The position numbers and the translations under genes are program-made. 64,000 nt of DNA from Candidatus Adamsella avium (GTDB taxonomy: Bacteria > Cyanobacteriota > Vampirovibrionia > Gastranaerophilales > CAJFVJ01): positions 677,998 to 741,997 of the forward strand of contig CAJFVJ010000003.1 of NCBI GenBank assembly GCA_904420445.1, written 5' to 3'. The notes under the pieces are model-generated. The model was not told where the DNA came from and searched no databases. It worked only from the letters and a program-made list of their open reading frames with translations. This document shows, piece after piece, positions 38,067 to 45,146 of the stretch (within the stretch, counting starts at the first letter, position 1; each line of letters starts with the position of its first letter).

Positions 38067-39143
38067 CTATCCCGCAAAATATCCAAATAAAGCCAACAAA
38101 AGAAGATTAACAACAGATATCGGAAACAAAAATTTCCAACAGAAAAAAATCAACGAATTCATCTTCATACGGGGAAGCGTAGCCCGCACCCATATCACCA
38201 TAAATATAACAAAAAATACTTTTGCAAACATCCAAAAAATTTGCTCAAAAAATACAAAAAAACGACCCCAAAAAGAATCTTCAGAAAACATCCAAAAAGA
38301 TACATAACTCCCAAAAACAGACGTATACCCCCCTAAAAATAAAACAACAAACAAACAACTCAAAATAAACAACAACGAATACTCTGCCAGAAAAAACAAC
38401 GCAAATTTCATCCCTGAATACTCTGTATTATACCCGCTCACAAGCTCGCTCTCAGCCTCCGGCAAATCAAACGGACACCGGTTCAGCTCTGCAAGCATAC
38501 ACACAAAAAAGATTAAACAACTCGCAAACCCAGCCCATAAATTCCAGCAAAATATCCCGCCTGACTGCCACTCTGCTATCTCCAAAGGATTCATACTCCC
38601 GCATAACAATACAACACCGCATATACTCAACAAAAGAGGCACTTCATAACTTATTACCTGCGACACAGCTCTACCTGCTCCGAGCAAAGAATATTTATTA
38701 TCACTGCTCCACCCTGCAAACAAAATCCCGACAACACTCACCGATAATACGGCAAAAAATAAATATAATCCGACTGACGACTCAACCCCGATTAAGCGCT
38801 GATTAAACGGTACAAGACAATAAACCACCATCACGGGAACAAAGAAAATTACAGGAGCTAACGAAAACAACAGCCTGTCAGCACTGGAGTTTATTATATC
38901 CTCTTTGAATAAAAGCTTAACTGCATCTGCAACCGTCTGAAATACACCCCATGGACCGACCCTGTTTGGACCTAATCTCACAGTAAAATACCCTAAAAGC
39001 TTTCTTTCCCACAACACAAGAGCAAGTACACTCCCTATCAAAAGTGCGGCACAAAAACAAAACACAACAACACACCAGCTTATGACAACAAACACATACG
39101 GTATGGAAAAGTATCCCAAAATTGATGAATAAATCTCAAACAT
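38067..39143 (-). CDS. nuoH: NADH-quinone oxidoreductase subunit H
   Basis: NuoH forms the quinone-binding chamber at the membrane interface. The 358-residue sequence shows ERKLLGYFTVRLGPNRVGPWGVFQTVADAVKLLFKEDI, read here in pieces, and the NRCPFDLPEAESELVSGYNTEYSG loop, both canonical. Confidence 0.96.
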   Translation of the reverse strand: MFEIYSSILGYFSIPYVFVVISWCVVVFCFCAALLIGSVLALVLWERKLLGYFTVRLGPNRVGPWGVFQTVADAVKLLFKEDIINSSADRLLFSLAPVIFFVPVMVVYCLVPFNQRLIGVESSVGLYLFFAVLSVSVVGILFAGWSSDNKYSLLGAGRAVSQVISYEVPLLLSICGVVLLCGSMNPLEIAEWQSGGIFCWNLWAGFASCLIFFVCMLAELNRCPFDLPEAESELVSGYNTEYSGMKFALFFLAEYSLLFILSCLFVVLFLGGYTSVFGSYVSFWMFSEDSFWGRFFVFFEQIFWMFAKVFFVIFMVIWVRATLPRMKMNSLIFFCWKFLFPISVVNLLLLALFGYFAG

Positions 39144-40256
39144 CTACCTGTCGACCTCCGGTAAAACTATGTCAAAACTCCCCAAAATTGCTATCAAATC
39201 AGCATACAACACTCCCCGCATAACTTCAGGCATTACCTGCACCGCATTGAACGACGGTGTTCTCCATTTTATGCGGGAAGGTCTGCTTCCTCCATCAGAC
39301 TTGAGATAAATCACAGCAGCTCCCCTCGGCGCTTCAACACAAAAATGCAAATCCCCCTCTGGAACCTTCAACGTAAGAGGGTTAACCTTCGTAAAATAAA
39401 TTTTCCCAGCTTCCGTATCTTTGATATTCTTTAAGCCCTGCAAAATTATCCTGACTGACTCTCTCATCTCTTTCAATCGCACCATATAACGGGCATAACA
39501 GTCACACCCCCCATCAACCGGAACATCAAATTCCACCTCATCATAGACTCCGTAAGGCATATCCTTTCTCACATCAAATTTAACACCGCTCGCTCTGAGG
39601 TTTGCCCCGCTGATGGCATACTCAACAGCCATCTCCTTTCTCAAAACGCCAATCCCATTCGTCCTGTCAACAAAAATAGGGTTTGATGTGATTATCTTCT
39701 CATATTCATCAAACATAAACGGCAGCTTATCACACAAACTCTTCACATCGTCAAACCACCCATCAGACACATCATATCTGACTCCGCCGAAGAAATAATA
39801 ATTATACATCATCCTCTGACCTGTCAGATTTTCAAGCAGCTTGAGTATCTCCTCCCTCTCTCTGAAGCAATAAAACAAAGGCGAGGTCGCTCCTAAATCA
39901 AGCAAAAAAGTCCCTAACCACAACACATGAGAAGCTATACGATTCAACTCCATAGTAATAAGCCTTAAATATTCGGCATATTTTGGAACCTCCAACTTCA
40001 ACGCTCTCTCAACCGCATAGCACATCAAAGCTGAATAGAAAAAACCTGATAAATAATCAACCCTGTCAACCATCGGAAGATATTGCGCATAAGTCCTTGA
40101 CTCGGCTAACTTCTCCATACCTCGATGAAGATAACCTATCACCGGTTTTACCTCTTTGATGTATTCACCATCAAGCGTAACACACAACCTTAGCACTCCA
40201 TGCGTGCTGGGATGCTGCGGACCTATATTCAAATTTAGAGTTTCGGTCTTATTCAT
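39144..40256 (-). CDS. nuoD: NADH-quinone oxidoreductase subunit D
   Basis: NuoD (49 kDa) lines the quinone site and descends from the large subunit of [NiFe] hydrogenases. The quinone-contacting His in GPQHPSTHGVLR and Tyr in DRVDYLSG are present, as is the C-terminal SFDIVLPEVDR. At 370 residues it is a separate NuoD, not a NuoCD fusion. It starts four bases inside the nuoC stop. Confidence 0.97.
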   Translation of the reverse strand: MNKTETLNLNIGPQHPSTHGVLRLCVTLDGEYIKEVKPVIGYLHRGMEKLAESRTYAQYLPMVDRVDYLSGFFYSALMCYAVERALKLEVPKYAEYLRLITMELNRIASHVLWLGTFLLDLGATSPLFYCFREREEILKLLENLTGQRMMYNYYFFGGVRYDVSDGWFDDVKSLCDKLPFMFDEYEKIITSNPIFVDRTNGIGVLRKEMAVEYAISGANLRASGVKFDVRKDMPYGVYDEVEFDVPVDGGCDCYARYMVRLKEMRESVRIILQGLKNIKDTEAGKIYFTKVNPLTLKVPEGDLHFCVEAPRGAAVIYLKSDGGSRPSRIKWRTPSFNAVQVMPEVMRGVLYADLIAILGSFDIVLPEVDR

Positions 40257-40696
40257 CTCCGCTCATTCCACCTCAAACGGGAATCTTTTTGGACATAGTC
40301 CTTCCTGAGAGGATACCCATCCCACCCCTCAGGCATAAGCAGTCTTCTCAAATCTCCATGACCTGAGAACTCAACTCCGAATAAATCAAAAACTTCCCTC
40401 TCATACCAGTCAGCACAGGGATAAACTGACGATACAGACTTGACCTCAGGATACTCTCTATCAAGATGTGTTTTCACAACAACACTCTTCTTCTCTTCTG
40501 TTGAATAAAAATTGTAGACAATCTCAAAACAATCACCGCTGTCAACACAGCTCAGGCATAACATCATATCATACCCCTCTTGTTTTAAAACGGAAACAGC
40601 CTCAAGAATTTTCGATTTATCAACTTCAACAACAGGAGTCATCGACGAATCAAAAGTCTTGACCTCAAGAATTCTCAATATCTCATCCCTGTTCAT
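40253..40696 (-). CDS. nuoC: NADH-quinone oxidoreductase subunit C
   Basis: NuoC (30 kDa) packs against NuoD. The diagnostic [29 protein letters not shown] stretch, described in parts, is intact near the C-terminus. I place the start at ATG 40696 (147 residues), with GGGGTG upstream; the longer frame lies in nuoB. The ATG at 40699 is an alternative. Confidence 0.95.
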   Translation of the reverse strand: MNRDEILRILEVKTFDSSMTPVVEVDKSKILEAVSVLKQEGYDMMLCLSCVDSGDCFEIVYNFYSTEEKKSVVVKTHLDREYPEVKSVSSVYPCADWYEREVFDLFGVEFSGHGDLRRLLMPEGWDGYPLRKDYVQKDSRLRWNERR

Positions 40697-41252
40697 CATC
40701 AACACCCCACAAATAAACATCAACATCCCCTGTGACCATAAGCTCTGATTTTTCATCAAATCTCACAAACGGCCTGTGAGCAGCCATAAACTTCTTCCTA
40801 TCCTTCAAAGACTCCGTTCTGATTTTCTTCTGCAATTTCATAATCCCGTCTAACAACGCCTCAGGACGGGGGGGACACCCGGAGATATAAATATCAACGG
40901 GAATTAGCCTGTCAACACCTCTGACAACAGAATAAGAATCAGCCTCAAACATTCCCCCGTCTATCGTGCAGGCACCCATTGCAATCACATACTTCGGCTC
41001 GGGCATCTGTTCATAAAGTCTGATGAGAACAGGCGCCATCTTATGCGTTATGGTCCCAGCAGTAATCAACACATCAGCCTGCCGTGGAGTCGCTCTGAAG
41101 ACTTCTGAGCCGAAACGGGCAATGTCATACTTTGAGAGAGAAGTGGAAATCATCTCTATCCCGCAGCAGGAAGTTGCAAAAGTCAACGGCCAGACAGAGT
41201 TTGACCTTGCCCAGTTATACAAAAAATCAACCGCTGATAATATAATCTGCAA
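40683..41252 (-). CDS. nuoB: NADH-quinone oxidoreductase subunit B (TTG start)
   Basis: NuoB holds cluster N2, the last electron carrier before quinone. Its four ligands are visible: the tandem Cys in TSCCGIEM, the Cys in MGACTIDGG and the Cys in [14 protein letters not shown]. The 189-residue frame starts with TTG behind AAGGGGG; the only nearby ATG (41258) is followed at once by a stop. It overlaps nuoC by 14 bases. Confidence 0.96.
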   Translation of the reverse strand: MQIILSAVDFLYNWARSNSVWPLTFATSCCGIEMISTSLSKYDIARFGSEVFRATPRQADVLITAGTITHKMAPVLIRLYEQMPEPKYVIAMGACTIDGGMFEADSYSVVRGVDRLIPVDIYISGCPPRPEALLDGIMKLQKKIRTESLKDRKKFMAAHRPFVRFDEKSELMVTGDVDVYLWGVDDEQG

Positions 41253-41264
41253 CTACATCCCCCT

Positions 41265-41639
41265 TTATTTTTTGTAATCAAAAAAATCTCTCTTCATGGC
41301 ATATCCCCATCCGAGAAAGAGAATAAAAACAAAAACTACCCCTGATACAAACGCAGCAAGCCCGAGTTTTTTGAAATATACAGCCCACGGCAAAATGAAC
41401 ACCGCCTCAACTTCGAAGACAATAAACAAAATAGCCGTCATATAATATTTTATCGGAAACTTTATCTGCGCATCTCCATCAGGACGCACCCCGCACTCAT
41501 AAGTCGAATTTTTCTCTTTATACGGCGCCTTCGCACGAACAAGAAATGACGTAAAAATTGCTGCAAAAGCAAATATTATTGCTAAGAGGACAAATCCCCC
41601 GAAAACTCCATATTCCTCTATATACATTTGTTTTACCAT
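41265..41639 (-). CDS. nuoA: NADH-quinone oxidoreductase subunit A
   Basis: NuoA is a three-helix membrane subunit next to the quinone chamber. The 124-residue sequence includes KNSTYECGVRPDGDAQIKFPIKYYMTAILFIVFEVEAVF, whose Cys loop and Glu pair are conserved. It is the first gene of nuoABCDHIJKLMN. The ribosome-binding site is AAAGAG. Confidence 0.96.
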   Translation of the reverse strand: MVKQMYIEEYGVFGGFVLLAIIFAFAAIFTSFLVRAKAPYKEKNSTYECGVRPDGDAQIKFPIKYYMTAILFIVFEVEAVFILPWAVYFKKLGLAAFVSGVVFVFILFLGWGYAMKRDFFDYKK

Positions 41640-41786
41640 TAATAACTCTTTATTTAATTCTATATCATCGAAGGGTAATAAATACTTATTTGTTAATTAA
41701 TTTAAAGACATTTTACTGAAAATTATATTGACTGGATTTCTCAAAAAAAATAGTCCAAAATATTATCAAAAGGAGGGCATGAGGAA

Positions 41787-42098
41787 ATGCAGCTATTTAA
41801 ACACAGCCTGTATGAACTGTCAAAAGGCGTAAGAGGACTTGTTCTGCTGACAGATGAAATTGACAAAACGGATAAAATGGTTGAACGCCTTGAAAGGGAG
41901 CAAATCCCCTATGAATATCAAAAAATCAACAACAACAAAGCAAACCTTTATTTCGGAAAGCAGGAATGTGTCGATATCATCAAAAAATTCAATACAAAAG
42001 AACTCAACAAGCTCTCAAAAGAGCAGGATTTTATCCTCGGGACAATGCTCGGATACAACCTCTGCGACCAGTGCAAAAGATACCTGAGCAAAAAATAG
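41787..42098 (+). CDS. DUF2023-family protein
   Basis: The 103-residue sequence matches the DUF2023 pattern as I know it: LFKHSLYELSKGVRGLVLLT at the start, the middle NLYFGKQECVDIIKKF and the end LNKLSKEQDFILGTMLGYNLCDQCKRYL. The function of the family is unknown. It lies divergent from nuoA and upstream of a ferredoxin gene. AGGAGG and GAGGAA both precede the ATG. Confidence 0.85.
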   Translation: MQLFKHSLYELSKGVRGLVLLTDEIDKTDKMVERLEREQIPYEYQKINNNKANLYFGKQECVDIIKKFNTKELNKLSKEQDFILGTMLGYNLCDQCKRYLSKK

Positions 42099-42192
42099 GA
42101 CTCACAGACAAACGGGTGATTACACTTACCGCCGATGAAAAAAAGGAAATATTCCATCATTATGAAAAAGGATATAATGATAGGAGAAATAT

Positions 42193-42375
42193 ATGAAAGT
42201 AAGTATCCTCGACGGTTGTATAGTCTGCGGCGTCTGCTCATCAATCAACTCTGATGTGTTCGAATTTGATGAAGACCATATCAACGTCCATGAAGAATAT
42301 GTCAAAGGCAACGAAATCGACTGCATCGACGCAGCTGTCAACTGCCCCGTGAATGTAATCCAAATCGAAGAATAA
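42193..42375 (+). CDS. Single-cluster [4Fe-4S] ferredoxin
   Basis: A 60-residue ferredoxin with CIVCGVC (residues 9-15) and the remote NCPVN Cys (about residue 51), the four ligands of one [4Fe-4S] cluster. An extra Cys near residue 43 could form a disulphide with Cys15 region or be free. Such monocluster ferredoxins carry single electrons. The position next to a complex I that lacks NuoEFG makes it a candidate electron donor, but that is inference. AGGAG precedes the ATG. Confidence 0.9.
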   Translation: MKVSILDGCIVCGVCSSINSDVFEFDEDHINVHEEYVKGNEIDCIDAAVNCPVNVIQIEE

Positions 42376-42376
42376 A

Positions 42377-42414
42377 ATTCAAAAAGCCTCCTTCTTTCAG
42401 GAGGCTTTTTGAAT
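42377..42414. terminator. Bidirectional intrinsic terminator
   Basis: ATTCAAAAAGCCTCC pairs with GGAGGCTTTTTGAAT around an eight-base loop, between the ferredoxin gene and the convergent repeat-protein gene. Runs of A and T fit termination in both directions. Confidence 0.93.
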
Positions 42415-42424
42415 CAACAATTTT

Positions 42425-42467
42425 TGCAGATACAAATTTAGTTTTGTTTCACCCATTTTCCATTTAT
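42425..42467. repeat. 43-base direct repeat, copy 1
   Basis: Identical over 43 bases to 43832-43874. Each copy lies at the original 3' end of one of the two tandem repeat-protein genes and marks the end of the duplicated unit. Confidence 0.9.
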
Positions 42468-42547
42468 AGCTTGATTGATTTTGTAATCGAAATAATATCA
42501 CAAAAAAGCATCTCAACTCCCTCTGCGAAAGAAGAAGGTTAGCCGTT
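42438..42547 (-). pseudogene. Decayed C-terminal tail of copy A
   Basis: After the TAG at 42548-42550, the sequence still aligns with the tail of copy B: FAEG for YAEG, then the terminal ATAAATGGAAAATGGGTG stretch. It contains at least two further in-frame stops and an indel, so it is no longer translated. Confidence 0.7.
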
Positions 42548-43732
42548 CTAAAATTCAAGATCTTTCGCTGTTCTTATGGTGCCATCCGGCAAGAATTCCA
42601 AACCTTCAAAGTATCTTTCAGGTTTTCCATTTCCATTTTCAAGCCAAAGTTCTTTCGCTCTTCTATCGGTGTCATCCGGCAATTTTTCCCAGCCTTCAAT
42701 GTAAATGTCAGGTTTTCCATCAAATATCCTAAGTTCTTTCGCTATTTTTTTGGTGCCGTCCGGCAATTTTTCCAAGCCTTCATAGTACTCGCCAGGTTTT
42801 CCATCTTCAAAGAAAAGTTCTTTCGCTTCTCTTTCGGTGCCGTCCGGCAAGTGTTCCAAGCCTTCAACGTAGCGTTTAGGTTTTCCATTTTCTAACTGAA
42901 GTATTTTCGCTGTTCTTTCGATGTCATCCGGCAATTTTTCCCTGCCTTCATAGTAAGCGTAAGGTTTTCCATTTTCTAACTGAAGTTCTTTCGCTGTTCT
43001 TATGGTGCCATCCGGCATTTTTTCCCAGCCTTCAATGTAAGCGTAAGGTTTTCCATCAAATATCCTAAGTTCTTTCGCTCTTCTTTTGGTGCCGTCCGGC
43101 ATTTTTTCCAAACCTTCATAATAAAATGCAGGTTTTCCATTTATGAAGTAAATACTTTTATTATTAACTTTATCATGTACTTCAAAATTCAAGCCTTTTA
43201 AAGATTGTATTCCGGTTTCTCTGATAACCGCTCCACCGTCTTCTCCATACTCTATCAGTCTTGTAGGAGTACCATTCCTGAGCTCAAATCTTCTCAAAAG
43301 GTTTCCATTCTCATCAACAACATCCTGATATCCGTTCTCTGCTCCTTTTTCAAAGATTGAGCGAATCTCTTCCGATATTTTATTTACCTCTTCGACAATA
43401 GGAGAAACAGTGTCATCAATTAGCGAATCAACCTTCTTGCTGATTGTTTCGACATCTTCTGCTGTATTATTTGCCTTTTTAGCAAACTCTTCAGCTGATT
43501 GAACGACTTTTTGCACTTCTTCTGGCATTTTTCCTTTTCTCAGCATGGATATTCCAGCAAATGCAATTGCAGCCGCCCCTGCTGCCGCAGCAGCGCCGAT
43601 GAGTGCTTTGTTTATTTTTTTATTTTCTTCAGGTTTTGTCTCCTGCTGCTGTGTTTCTGTCGGCTGCTGTCCGATCGAAGCTCTTCGAGCAATAAAATCA
43701 TCGAAAATATGAGAGGAATTTATATTTGTCAT
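42548..43732 (-). CDS. Membrane-anchored 28-residue repeat protein, copy A (3' end decayed)
   Basis: The 394-residue product has a 40-residue polar N-terminus, a membrane helix rich in Ala and Gly (about 43-62), a coiled-coil region (70-130) and seven 28-residue repeats of the form GKPxxYxEGxEKxPDG followed by AKEL. These resemble MORN/YD-like beta repeats, but no family is certain. It ends at a TAG immediately after DLEF. About 110 bases of homologous sequence to the paralogue's tail continue beyond, with several stops, so the protein appears truncated. It has near-identical N-terminal and membrane parts to its neighbour at 43972-45033. Confidence 0.75.
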   Translation of the reverse strand: MTNINSSHIFDDFIARRASIGQQPTETQQQETKPEENKKINKALIGAAAAAGAAAIAFAGISMLRKGKMPEEVQKVVQSAEEFAKKANNTAEDVETISKKVDSLIDDTVSPIVEEVNKISEEIRSIFEKGAENGYQDVVDENGNLLRRFELRNGTPTRLIEYGEDGGAVIRETGIQSLKGLNFEVHDKVNNKSIYFINGKPAFYYEGLEKMPDGTKRRAKELRIFDGKPYAYIEGWEKMPDGTIRTAKELQLENGKPYAYYEGREKLPDDIERTAKILQLENGKPKRYVEGLEHLPDGTEREAKELFFEDGKPGEYYEGLEKLPDGTKKIAKELRIFDGKPDIYIEGWEKLPDDTDRRAKELWLENGNGKPERYFEGLEFLPDGTIRTAKDLEF

Positions 43733-43831
43733 ACAAAAATACCCTTATTTCTATCTATATTTATTAAAAGATATATAGATATTAAAAATTGATATTATAT
43801 TAATTTTTTTTACAAAAAAACAGAGGATTCC

Positions 43832-43874
43832 TGCAGATACAAATTTAGTTTTGTTTCACCCATTTTCCATTTAT
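43832..43874. repeat. 43-base direct repeat, copy 2
   Basis: Identical to 42425-42467. It covers the last codons and stop of the restored frame of copy B and a few bases beyond. Confidence 0.9.
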
Positions 43875-43971
43875 GAGTTTGATTGATGATTTTTCTGTAG
43901 TCGTAATATCTCCATCTCTAAAATGTATTTTAACTCCCTCTGCGTAAGAAGAAGGTGAGCCATTCGCAAAG
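43845..43971 (-). pseudogene. Frameshifted C-terminal tail of copy B
   Basis: Removing one A from the AAAA run near 43993-43996 restores the frame from SRK into IAKELDFANG and on through about 40 more residues to WVKQN and a TAA at 43847-43845. The present frame instead ends at TGA after KDSERT. The tail is therefore intact in codon terms but out of frame. Confidence 0.75.
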
Positions 43972-45033
43972 TCAAGTTCTTTCGCTATCTTTTCTGCTGC
44001 CATCTGCTAATTCTTCAAAGCCTTCCTGGTAGTAATCAGGCTTTCCTTCGATAAAGTTTATTCTTTTTGCACACTTACTGCCTCCACCTGCTAATTTTTC
44101 ATAGCCTTCCTGGTAGACATTAGGCTTTCCTTCGGTAAAGTTTATTCTTTTTGCACACTTACTGCCTCCACCTGCTAATTTTTCATAGCCTTCCTGATAG
44201 TAATCAGGCTTTCCTTCAGAGAGCACAAGATTTTTTGCATACTTCCAGCCGCCACTTGCTAATTGTTCATAGCCTTCTTGGTAGACATTAGGCTTTCCTT
44301 CGGTAAAGTTTATTCTTTTTGCACACTTACTGCCTCCACCTGCTAATTTTTCATAGCCTTCCTGGTAGAAATCAGGATTTCCTTCGGTGAACACAAGACT
44401 TTTTGCATGCTTCCTGACTCCATCCGCTAATTCTTCAAAACCTTCCCGGTAGTAAGACGGTTTTCCATCCTCAAAATCCATATCTGTATTTCCGGTTATA
44501 TCTTCTATTCTAGATGGTTGTAAAGAGTCAATTTCTGTTTTTCTGATAATGGTAGAACCATCTTCTCCATATTCTATCAGTTTTTTAGGTTTTCCATTCT
44601 CAAGTTCAAATTTTCTCAAAAGTTTTCCATTTTCTCCGACTACATCACGATATCCGTTTTTGGAGCCGTTATCAATGAAGGAGATGACCTCATCAAATGT
44701 TTTCTTCATTTTTTCAACTGTTGTCGAAACAATATCATCCCCCATTTTTTTGACATCTTCTGCCGTTCTATTTGCCTTTTGAACAAACTCTTCAGCTGAT
44801 TGAACGGCTTTTTGCACTTCTTCAGGCATTTTTCCTTTTCTCAGCATGGATATTCCAGCAAATGCAATTGCTGCAAGTCCTGCTGCCGCAGCAGCGCCGA
44901 TGAGTGCTTTGTTTATTTTTTTATTTTCTTCAGGTTTTTCAGTTTCCTGCGGTGTTTCTGCCTGCTGTTGTCCGATCGAAGCTCTTCGTGCAATAAAATC
45001 ATCGAAAATATGAGAGGAATTTATATTTGTCAT
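43972..45033 (-). CDS. Membrane-anchored 28-residue repeat protein, copy B (frameshifted)
   Basis: The 353-residue product is the tandem paralogue of copy A: the same MTNINSSHIFDDFIARRASIG start, the same Ala-rich membrane helix and coiled coil, then six 28-residue repeats of the form GKPxxYQEGYEKLAGGG followed by AK. Its repeats resemble one another more than those of copy A, pointing to unequal crossing-over within the gene. The last repeat breaks into an alien seven-residue end because of a one-base insertion. Export or function is unknown. Confidence 0.75.
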   Translation of the reverse strand: MTNINSSHIFDDFIARRASIGQQQAETPQETEKPEENKKINKALIGAAAAAGLAAIAFAGISMLRKGKMPEEVQKAVQSAEEFVQKANRTAEDVKKMGDDIVSTTVEKMKKTFDEVISFIDNGSKNGYRDVVGENGKLLRKFELENGKPKKLIEYGEDGSTIIRKTEIDSLQPSRIEDITGNTDMDFEDGKPSYYREGFEELADGVRKHAKSLVFTEGNPDFYQEGYEKLAGGGSKCAKRINFTEGKPNVYQEGYEQLASGGWKYAKNLVLSEGKPDYYQEGYEKLAGGGSKCAKRINFTEGKPNVYQEGYEKLAGGGSKCAKRINFIEGKPDYYQEGFEELADGSRKDSERT

Positions 45034-45114
45034 AAGAACATACCTTTATTTTTTATATATGTTTATTAAACCTGTATGAAAAAATAAAATTGTTATTATA
45101 TTAATTTTATTTAA

Positions 45115-45142
45115 GAAAAAAACGGCGATATACGCCGTTTTT
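45115..45142 (-). terminator. Intrinsic terminator of the Hcp-like gene
   Basis: AAAAACGGCG/CGCCGTTTTT with an ATATA loop lies just after the stop of the minus-strand Hcp-like gene; the T-run is on the minus-strand side. Confidence 0.9.
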
Positions 45143-45146
45143 CTAT

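Noticed and set aside
42116-42196. 26-codon GTG frame ending over the ferredoxin start
   Set aside because: Weak ribosome-binding site and no recognisable product. It is mentioned as a possible coupling device but not annotated as a gene.
42548-45033. 84-base periodic repeats considered as CRISPR or satellite DNA
   Set aside because: The periodicity is 28 codons in an open frame with codon-level variation and no unique spacers of constant length.
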